From: Closterium sp. NIES-65
Taxonomy: Eukaryota; Streptophyta; Zygnematophyceae; Desmidiales; Closteriaceae
Reading direction: 5' to 3'
NCBI GenBank assembly: GCA_948144175.1
Contig: CANXME010002486.1
Location: 3,844,001-3,908,000 of the forward strand
DNA length: 64,000 bases
Part shown: positions 56,101 to 64,000 of the stretch, piece after piece
Layout: the number at the start of each line of letters is the position of its first letter
Numbering within the stretch: position 1 is the stretch's first letter
The notes under the pieces: model-generated
What the model was told of the DNA's origin: nothing
The model's database searches: none
Seen by the model: only the letters and a program-made list of their open reading frames with translations
Made by a program: the position numbers and the translations under genes

Positions 56101-59046
56101 GGAAGGAGTGCGGTAGGGGAAGAGACGGTAGAAGGGGACTGACTCGTCGAACGTGACGTCGTGGGAGGACAGAACACGACGAGAGGAGGGGTGGTAAAAC
56201 TGCCACCCTGGGGCGTCAGTGGGGAAGCCAAGGAAGACACAGGGAGCAGCACGAGGGGACAGCTTGTCCGCAGACAAGTCGCGGACAAACGCCCGAGATC
56301 CCCAGACACGGAACACAGACGCATCGCCAACCTTCCCCGTCCACAGCAAGGCTGGGGACATCGCAGGCCGAGAGACCCGGGGGTGAAGGTTGAGCTGATG
56401 CGCCGCGTACCTCACCGCAAACGGCCACAGAAAATGGGGGGCAGCCGCATGCATCATGGACGTACGAGCGACATCCATGACCATGCCAATGCGGCGCTCA
56501 GCAATCCCATTTTGCTGTGGTGAGTCCGGAAGCGTGAAGGTCTGGCGGATCCCCCGTGCACGACAGTAGTCTCGCAGAAGGCGAGAAGAGAACTCTCCGC
56601 CTCTGTCCGAGTGCAGACGCAGAACAGGAAAGTCCGAGCCGAAGCTCTTCCTGAGTTGGAGACGAGCCTCGCGGATCCAGTCGATCAGCACCTCAGTGAC
56701 CGCACCCTTGCTGCGCAAGGGGAGGACTGTGGTGTAACGCGAGTAGTCGTCAACCACCAACAGGAAGTAGCGCTCGTGACCCTGCCCACGGACGGGGGCT
56801 GGGCCCCACACATCCATGTGAAGCGTCTGCAGGGGAGCCTCTGTCGGGGGGAAGCGGGAGGGGTGAGGAGTAGCCCGGAGGCGACCCTCAACACAGGGGA
56901 CACAGGAAGGTCCTGGCCCGGAGGGGAGAGGAGGGAGAGACTGGGGAAGACCAGAGACAAGGACACGGGAAGCCATGCTCCGAAGACGGGGCAAGGAGGG
57001 GTGGCCAAGACGGTGGTGCCACAGGAGAGTCTCGTGAGACAGGAGGCGACAAGATCAGGGGGCAGACTCAGGACCTGACCGGGACGCAGCAGCAAGCACC
57101 AGACCTGACGCAGCCACCTGACCAGACGCAGGGACAGGAGGAGACTCAACGGTCAGGGTGTAGAGACTCGACCCCGGCCGACGCGAGAACGTGGCCAGGT
57201 TTCGGCCTGTGCGTGCCTCCGTGCAGTGGGTCACCCGCTGACTCGCAGGAGTGAACTGGTGAACCCCCACATCCTGCAGGTCCGCGCCACTCACCAAGTT
57301 CGTAGAGAACGAGGGAAGGTACAGACCAGAGTGGGTGCCCGAAGGGGCAGCCGGACACGGGAGGACAGTGGAGAAGTGAGACAGGACAGGACCCCCAGAG
57401 GGGTCAGCAAGGGAGACTGTAACCGGCCGGCCGAGCGGCGTAAGGGTAGTGCGGTCTCGAAAGAAGGAGCGAGAAGCCCCGGAGTCAAGTGTGAAAGTGA
57501 GGGAGGACGAGGACGACGCAGTACCTGAGAGCGCAGTCTCACCTGTACCTGAGAGCGCAGACGCACTGGCACCTAGAGCAGCAGCCTCACAAGCACCTAG
57601 CGCAGCAGTACTAATGCCCGGGTCGGGCTGGAAACACCGGTAACCCTCATTCTCCTCACTATAAGTCACAGCATACATAGCAGCAAGGATAGCATCAAAA
57701 TCAAGATCAAAGATCGCTACACCAGCCCTAAGAAGCTCATCCCAGCGAGGGATCTCACTAGCCCCAGGGAACTGCTGACGCCAAGCGTCCGTCAGGCGGC
57801 CAAAGCAGCGCTGGGTGGCGTGGGCACCCCCACACTGCTCACCCGCGCGGTCGCCGGAACGAAGAACGTAGGTGCAGGGACCACTACCCCCACCCCTTTG
57901 ACGCCCAGCGTACCACTCACGAAGCTGCTGAGGCGGAGGGATGTCCCGCGAGCGCTGCTGCTGCTGCCGCTGCGAGCGCTGGCCACCACCACCGCCGCTA
58001 CGCTGCTGGGTACCACCCCGACCAGCTCCACCTCCTCCACCACCACCGCCTCCTCCGCTGCCGCCTCCACCGCCTCCACCTCCGCCGCTGCCTCCACCAC
58101 CACCGCCGGCACCACCACCACCGTCTCCGCCGCTGCTGCCACCACCACCACCACCCCCGCCACTAGTCCCGCCGCCACCCCCACTCCCTCCGCCGCCACC
58201 GCCGCCACCGCCACCGCCGCCACCGCCACCGCCCCCTCCAGCTCCACCCGCGCCCTTGCCCCCCTTGCCCTTGCTGAAGCGACGTCTCCCACTAGGGGCA
58301 GACGCCGCGCCGACCGACTCAAGACCAAGCAGGTCGGCAGCAGCAGCAGAGGCAACAGAGGGCAGCAAGGGGGAAGGAGAGCACCCCTCAAAGATGGGGG
58401 TGCGAGGGTCACCACAAGAAGCACCTACAGCGACTATGCTCTTCTCCGCTGCGAGGAGGGCCTTCTCGAGGAGGTCGACGGTGAGGGTGGTGGGATAGAC
58501 TGCGAGAAAGTGGTCCCTGACGACGCGAAGGGAGTCAGGGAGGCGCGCGACTACGTAGTAGAGAGCGATGTACATGGGGGGGGGGTTCTTAGCGCAGAAC
58601 TCAGCAGGAAGGGCGGCGCGGTAGCGAGTGTCACTAGTGCGGAGGTGCGTAATGAGGTCAGCGACAGTGGGAAAGGCAGAGAGGTCAGGAAAGAGGTAGG
58701 GAAGCATGAGACGGCTCAGTGCAGCAGTGGCAGGGGAGGAGTAGTGCGCAACTACAGCGTCGTACAAGGTCTGAGAATTCTTGTACTGACTAAAGTGCGC
58801 ACGCTCAGAGGTAGGGAGGTGGCGACGCACAGCAAGACGTGCAGCAGCATCGCGGGTGGCCCACTGAGAGCGGACAGTGGGATCAGCATCAGCAGCAGGA
58901 GCAGGAGAGGCGCCAGAGGTGAGGTCAAAGAGAGAAAGGCCGTCAGCCCTATCGCACTGTAAGAACAGCTGCAGGTCGTCTAACCAGACCTCAAAATCAA
59001 TGGCGCGACCCTCAGCGTCAAAAGCTAGGACACTAGGGGTAGCCAT
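53173..59046 (-). pseudogene. copia D gag-pol polyprotein, single frame with two in-frame stops
   Basis: From the MATP start (59044-59046) to the stop at 53173, 1957 codons lie in one frame. It is broken only by TGA at 57055-57057 (just before the SCRLLS segment) and TAG at 55339-55341 in the linker. In order: gag; a polyglycine tract; a Cys/His motif C-x13-C-x3-H-x4-C; protease DSGAS near 57480; GAG-pre-integrase; integrase D, D, E motifs between 56840 and 56500; an Ala/Gly/Pro linker; RT with YVDD near 54150; and RNase H with YVDNKAMLALCREQ. It is the best template for the family's gene order. Confidence 0.92.
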
Positions 59047-60173
59047 GGCGACAACAGCGACGTAGTGCAAGCAGTAGGGAAAGAGCTCGCAGTGACAGCG
59101 GGACTGTGCTCACCAGGCAGGGCAGGTCGTGCAGCTCTGCAGAAAGGCTGCTCGGCGACCGGGCGGCTCGGGTGCACAGCGGCTCGGCTCCCGGGCGGCG
59201 CGGCGGCTGGGCGGCTCGGGCGCTGGGCGGCTCGGCTCCCGGGCGGCTCGGCGGCAGGGCGGCTCGGGTGCAGGGCGGCTCGGCTCCCGGGCGGCTCGGC
59301 GGCAGGGCGGCTCGGGTGCAGGGCGGCTCGGGTCCCGGGCTGCTCGGCGACTGGGCGGCTCGGGCGTTGGGCGGCTCGGCTCCCGGGCGGTTCGGCTGCA
59401 CTGCCGCCCGACTGCTGCAGGTGTGGCGGCGGGGCCGCGTGAGAGAGCCGGGGCGGGGACGCGTGAGGGCCGGCGGCGGGGCCGCGTGAGAGCCGGGGCG
59501 GGGCCGCTTCAGAGCCGGCGGCGGGGCCTCAAGAGAGCCGGGTAGGGGCCGCGTGAGGGCCGGCGGCGGGGCCGCGTGAGGGCCGGGGCGGGGCCGCTTC
59601 AGAGCCGGCGGCGGGGCCGCAAAAGAGCCGGCGGCGGGGCCGCTTGAGAGCCGGGGCAGGGGCCGCGTCAGGGCCGGCGACGGGGCCGTAAGAGAGCCGG
59701 CGGCGGGGCCTGGAGAGGGCCGACGGCGGGGCCACGTGAGAGCCGGGGCGGGGCCGCAAGAGAGCCGGCGGCAGGGCCGCGTAAGAGCCGGGGCAGGGGC
59801 CGCGTAAGAGCCGGGACGGGGCCACGGAAGAGCCGGGGCGGGGCCGCGAGAGAGCAGGCGGCGGGGCCGCGTAAGAGCCTGGGCGGGGCCGCGACAGAGC
59901 CGTCGGCGGGGCCGCGTGAAGGCCGGGGCGGGGCCGCGTAGGAGCCGGGGCGGGGCCGCATGAGAGCAGGCAGCGGGGCCGCGTAAAGGCCGGGGCGGGG
60001 CCGCGACAGAGTCGGCGGCGGGGCCGTGTGAGAGCCGGCGACGGGGCCGCGTAAGGGAGGGCGGCGGGGCCGCGTCAGTGGAGGCGGCTGAGCCGCAGGG
60101 GAAAAGGCGACCCGAGGGGTCGCTAAAAAAAAACCGCGCCTCGGGGCGCGCTTCGGTGGGCAAAAAAAAAAAC
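59047..60173 (-). repeat. GC-rich repetitive leader of copia D
   Basis: About 1.1 kb between LTR and gag. It has a GCAGGGCGGCTCGG/CTCCCGGGCGGCTCGG array (59155-59400), then a long imperfect array built on GAGAGCCGGGGCGGGGCCGC and GAGAGCCGGCGGCGGGGCCGC (59440-60070). A 376-codon minus-strand frame exists here only because of the repeats. Confidence 0.75.
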
Positions 60174-60201
60174 GGTCCTTAGAAGGACCCGCTCTATACC
60201 A
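60174..60201 (-). promoter_or_regulatory. copia D primer-binding site and perfect hairpin
   Basis: The stem GGTCCTT / AAGGACC with a 2-nt loop (60174-60189) lies directly next to TGGTATAGAGCGGG, which overlaps its base. Conserved in C with one mismatch. Confidence 0.6.
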
Positions 60202-60333
60202 TGTGAGAATAAGCAAACATGAATGAATGAACTAGCAGTGAAATGAGTACAAGTAGGAAACCCTAGAATTGTGTACCCCCTATAGGCTAACCCACTGTAG
60301 CCTACACAAGCATAACATATATAATGTTTGACA
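60202..60333 (-). repeat. 5' LTR of copia D
   Basis: 132 bp; two substitutions relative to the other copy. Followed on the minus strand by TGGTATAGAGCGGG, the primer-binding site. Confidence 0.95.
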
Positions 60334-60420
60334 GGCCAGGTGTGGTCAATTGCGTGAACCGGGTTCGCATGTGCATGCAGCTGGTTGGTGCGCCACTCCT
60401 CGTCACGAGCACAGCGCAGG

Positions 60421-61131
60421 CGCCTAGCAGATTTCACGCCAGCGACAGCGCCCACAAGCCACGTCGACCTTGGGATACCAACATCAGAGGTCGGCCTCGC
60501 AGAAGTGACGAGGAATCTGCTAGGCGCCGGCGCAGAAGTGACCCCGGCGACCTTCGCATGCTTCCGCAGAAGTCCGTCGCCCGGGTAACATAATCGACCG
60601 GGCAAACAAGTCGACGCTTGCCAGGTCGGCGTCCTCTCTGGTCGGCGTCCCCTCGTTGACCACTTCGGGACTAGGCCCCCGACTTTGCCAAGTCGTCGGC
60701 CACCCAAGGTCGACGCCCTCCACTCCGGCGCCATGCTACTCGACGCCCAGCTGCTCGGCGTCCTACTCAACGCCCTCTAGCTCGATGTCCCCATCCTCCC
60801 CTGTCGAGGTCGACGTCGGCCCCTCCGTCGTCGGCCACCAGGTTCGGTCGACCTCCTAGTCGACCACAACAAACAGGGCGCCCAGAAGTCGGTGCTCGTC
60901 GAAGTGGTCCCCGTGCAGATCAACCTCTTCGTCGACCATCTTGCCCGCTGCCGTAGGTCGGCTGCACTCCCCCGTACAGCCGACCACAAGGTTGGCTCCG
61001 CCCAAGCGAGGACGGCTTCACGCTTGGGCCTCCAGCCTACACGGCAGCACCACCCAGAGAATAGCCCGTCGGCGTGCACATAACACACAGCACGCCGATC
61101 ATCACACCAGCCATGCAAAAGGGCATGGCTA
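60421..61131 (-). other. region between gypsy H and copia I coding sequence, probable 3' end or LTR of I
   Basis: No gene. The sequence is rich in GTCGAC/GTCGGC motifs and holds an inverted pair built on GGCGCCTAGCAGATTTCACG (60420-60440) and GAATCTGCTAGGCGCC (60510-60527). It should contain the 3' UTR and LTR of element I, but I could not fix their edges. Confidence 0.35.
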
Positions 61132-64000
61132 CTACTGCTGCACGTCGTCATCGCCATCACCCACGCTGGTTAGGTGCACTTGGCCGACTGCAACGGCACA
61201 CCGGTTGAAGGCTGGATAGTGCAATGCCTTCGTCAGGAAGTCGGCAGGCTGCTCAGCGGTCGGGATGTACTTCAGCGAAAACTTCCCGTGCTTCACCATG
61301 TGCTGCAGCCAGGCCTGTCGCCGCTCCATGTGTTTGATGTTGCCCGTCAACCCCATGACCTCGGCGACTGTGATGGCCGACTTATTGTCCTACAAGGACG
61401 GTCGGCTTCCCGGCATCCAGCTGCCGGAACTTTGCGAGGAGGAAGCGAAGTCGGCGTCCCTCCTTGCCGGCTTCGGTGGCCGCCACGTACTCCGACTCGG
61501 TCGACGACAGTGTCGCGCACTTGATGCGCTAGCTCGACCATGAGATTGCGGCACCTCCATAGACGAACACGTAGCCACTCGTGCTCGTCCGGCTCTTCTT
61601 GTCACCAGTGTCGTCCGCGTCCACATAGCCGACCAGCTTCAGCGACTCTGGTCCACCGCCGAACTCCAGGGCGGTGTCTCGCGTGTTGGCGAGGTAGGCG
61701 AGGCAGCGGTCAACCTCGCCCCAATGCTGGTTGCTCCTCACTGTGAGGCCGCTCCCCACCTTGTTGCAAGCGAAGGCAATGTCCGGCCTCGTCGTCGTCG
61801 ACGTGAACTGCAGCGAGCCAACCTTCTGCTGGTACTCCTCCTCCTGACGCTCCTGCACCTTCTCGTCGACGAAGGTGAGCATGGGGTTGGCGTCGACCGA
61901 GATTGGCTTCTTTGGGGTGCGCCCGGTCGTCGATGAACCGCCACCGCAGCTTGTCGGCGTAGCCCTGCTTGTGCAGCCACAGCTTCCCCGTCGACATGTC
62001 GCGCACGATCTCCAGCCCGAGGTAATTCTGCACCGGCGAGATCTTGCGCAGCTCAAAGGCAGCTTCCAGTAGCTCCTTTAGCTCCTTCAGCATCTCGGTT
62101 CTACTGCTGGTGGCAAGCAGGTCGTCGACGTAGACCAGCACTCAGCAGGCCACCTTGTCGTTGCCGACCTTGAAGTACAGAGCCTCGTCGACCTGGCTCT
62201 TCTTCCACCCATCGCCGACCAGCACGTTGTTGAGCGCCAAGTACCACAGCAGCGGTGACTTCTTTAGCCCGTACAGGCTCTTCAGCAGCTTGCACACCCG
62301 GCCGATTCCGTCGTTGAAGTAGTCCGGCTGGGACATGTACAGCACCCGGTTGAGCTTGCACTGCAGAAAGGCGTTCTTCATGTCGACCTGCATCAGGTTG
62401 AGGTTGAGGACGGCGACAATTCTGGGGAAGATCCTCAGCGTGACGTAGCTGCCCGCAGGCGCGAACGTCTCATCGTAGTCGGTGCCGTACACCTACATGA
62501 AGCCCTTCACGACCAGCCTCACCTTCTCGCGCTCTTCGGTATCATCAATGTGGTACTTCGTTGTCAGCACGCACCTGTTCTTCATGATGTTCACTCCCGA
62601 CGGGCGTTCTACCAGCTCCCACGTCCACATGTTGATGAGGCTACGGATCTCCCTTTCCATGGCAGCCTTCACCGCCTGGCCCTTCCAGCTCCCCAACGCC
62701 TTCTACACCGTCATCGTCGAGATGTCCCAATGGTGCTTGAGGTCGGCATGCATGTCGGGGTTGAGCTCCAGAAACTCCTCATCCTCTTCGGCGTCGTCGT
62801 GTAGCAGGTCATCGTCGTCCACGTCGTACACCGTGGTGAAGGCAGCGGGGACGAAGAAGTTGGGTAGCCTCCGAATTCGGCCTGACTGCGGAGGTCCAGG
62901 CGGGACCTCCACCACGTCGCTGTTGGTGGTCTTCTTGGCGTCCCCTCCTTCATCACCGGCTTCGCTGCCCTCGTCGTGCTGCGCTTCGGTTGGCGTACCG
63001 GCCAGCCTCTCCCCTGTGGTCAGCTCCTCTGCCGACCGTCTTGTCGCCGACTGCTCCGTGGTCGGCTTTGCTGCTGCCTGCTCGACAGTCAGTTGTTGCC
63101 TTGCCACTACCCCCTTTGCCGACTTCACCTCCGTCAGCTGCACTTCCTCGACCTGCTCCTCTCTTGCCGGCGTCGACCTTACTCTCACATCGACTTGCTG
63201 AACGTCACGTCGGCCATCGGCGATGCTCTTGGCAGGCGCCGCAGGCGATGCCCCACTGCTCCCCTCATCGCCGGAGGCCGACATCAGAGTCAGCCTTAGC
63301 AGGTTGGCCACAAGGGGAGGGGCAAGAGGGGCGGGGAAGGGGGATGGAGAGGGGACATCATCGACGTCCTTAGCAGCAGGCTCACCAACCTCGGCGAGCA
63401 AAGGGAGCGTCACCGTCGAGGTGTCTGTTGGCGGGGTGGTTGGTGTCCGTCCCGTGCTCCGACTTCCACACCTCCAGCGACATGTCCTTGTAGAATACCA
63501 CGTCCGACGTGGTGACCACCCGGATGTCGGCAATGTCGAGGAGCTCCCAGCCTTTGCTCTCCTCCGACACGCCGAGGTGAAGGCCCCACTTGGCCTTCGG
63601 CTTCAGCTTCCCACCACGCTGTCAGGTCGTGGACGATCCCCTTGCCGTTCACAAAGTCGATGAACCGCTTCCCGAGGAACTCCCCTCCCCGGTCAGAGCG
63701 CAGCTTAAACACCGACTTCATCGTTTGCCACTCAGCTAACGCTAGCCACTGCACGAACTCCTGTAGCGCATCCGACTTCTTGGCGACCGACCTCACCCAC
63801 ACGAAGCGGGTCTTGTGGTCCTTCAGCAGCAAGAAGTACAGGCTGCCGTCTTTGGCAGCCGCTCGGAAAGGCCAGCACAAGTCGCTATGCACAACGACCA
63901 GCACGTCGTCGGCGTCGGAACCTTTGTCGGGGAAGGTGTGCCGCGCCAGTTTCCCGCCAACACACGAGACACACGGTGAGTCGGCGCCGGATGCCGACTT
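61132..64000 (-). mobile_element. Ty1/copia element I, a second family, running off the right edge
   Basis: Copia order on the minus strand: RNase H at the left, then RT, linker and integrase towards 64000. It is closer in style to Tnt1-like plant copia elements (QVYGTDYDETFAP, MLVYVDDLLA, EYVAATEAGKEGRR) than to the A-D family. It lacks their polyglycine and pentad repeats. Confidence 0.85.
61132..64000 (-). pseudogene. copia I pol, stops and frameshifts
   Basis: Integrase with LRSDRGGEFLG near 63680 in one frame, shifting near 63500 into the Asp/Glu/Ala-rich linker. Three in-frame stops follow at about 62700, 62493 (a Gln codon changed before VYGTDYDETF) and 62142 (before VLVYVDDLL). The frame changes again near 61930, and the RNase H end lies at 61132-61356. 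The reading continues past the window edge at a gag-pre-integrase-like segment. Confidence 0.85.

Larger units (their letters stand above)
52826..60338 (-). mobile_element. Ty1/copia element D, complete, GGCCA target duplication
   Basis: LTRs at 52831-52962 and 60202-60333, 132 bp each, differ at two positions. GGCCA flanks both sides (52826-52830, 60334-60338). The element has the same organisation as C and is inserted in the gypsy H protease region. Confidence 0.95.
49915..60420 (-). mobile_element. degenerate Ty3/gypsy element H, split by copia D
   Basis: Visible parts are 49915-52830 and 60339 to about 60420. The reading of the protease N-terminal region (PVHAID before, NKEGTT after) is continuous across the copia D insertion once D and one GGCCA are removed. 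The integrase C-terminus, chromodomain and 3' LTR are missing at the junction with copia G. Gag and the 5' LTR were not found on the right. Confidence 0.8.

Noticed and set aside
59033-60163. 376-codon minus-strand Arg/Pro/Ala-rich frame
   Set aside because: It lies in the copia D leader between primer site and gag, is built entirely of GC-rich repeats, and has no counterpart in C.

Overview
The window looks like nuclear DNA of a streptophyte, meaning a land plant or a charophyte green alga. It has spliced genes with GT-AG introns, a SAC3/GANP mRNA-export gene of the plant SAC3A/B type, a cell-wall gene carrying a TBL/PC-esterase domain, and GC-rich Ty1/copia and chromodomain Ty3/gypsy elements. 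A zygnematophycean alga such as Closterium is my best guess. That guess rests on general resemblance and is inference, not something the sequence proves.

Layout. (1) 1-19600 is a nested retrotransposon stack. A Ty3/gypsy remnant (E1, 18471-19600) is cut in its integrase by a copia element (B, 4895-18470). Copia C (10280-17861, minus) sits inside the RNase H region of B, with identical 131-bp LTRs and an AGAGC target duplication. Copia A (1-4894) abuts B's gag and was probably also inserted in it. (2) 19601-33661 is a ten-exon SAC3-like gene (+). Its introns hold an 18-bp minisatellite, a hAT-like MITE with an 8-bp target duplication, and a 1.9-kb (CCATC)n array. (3) 33926-40186 is a four-exon gene (-), tail to tail with SAC3. 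It joins a GT61-like glycosyltransferase region to a TBL/PC-esterase (polysaccharide O-acetyltransferase-like) domain in one reading frame. (4) 40187-47841 holds a copia gag relic and a structurally complete Ty3/gypsy chromovirus (F, 41645-47204, minus) with open gag and pol, 342-bp LTRs and a CATGC duplication. (5) 47842-64000 is more retrotransposon DNA: truncated copia G (+), a degenerate gypsy H (-) interrupted by a nearly intact copia D (52831-60333, minus, GGCCA duplication), and a decayed copia of another family, I (-), running off the right end.

The two host genes share an unusual architecture. Their introns carry degenerate copies ('echoes') of the adjacent exon ends, often with the splice site included and sometimes still open in frame. 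This appears next to most internal exons of both genes. The other unusual feature is the GT61-TBL fusion, which would put sugar transfer and O-acetylation of a wall polysaccharide on one Golgi protein. Elements A, B, C, D and G are one copia family; E1, F and H are one gypsy family. No tRNA, rRNA or CRISPR locus was seen.
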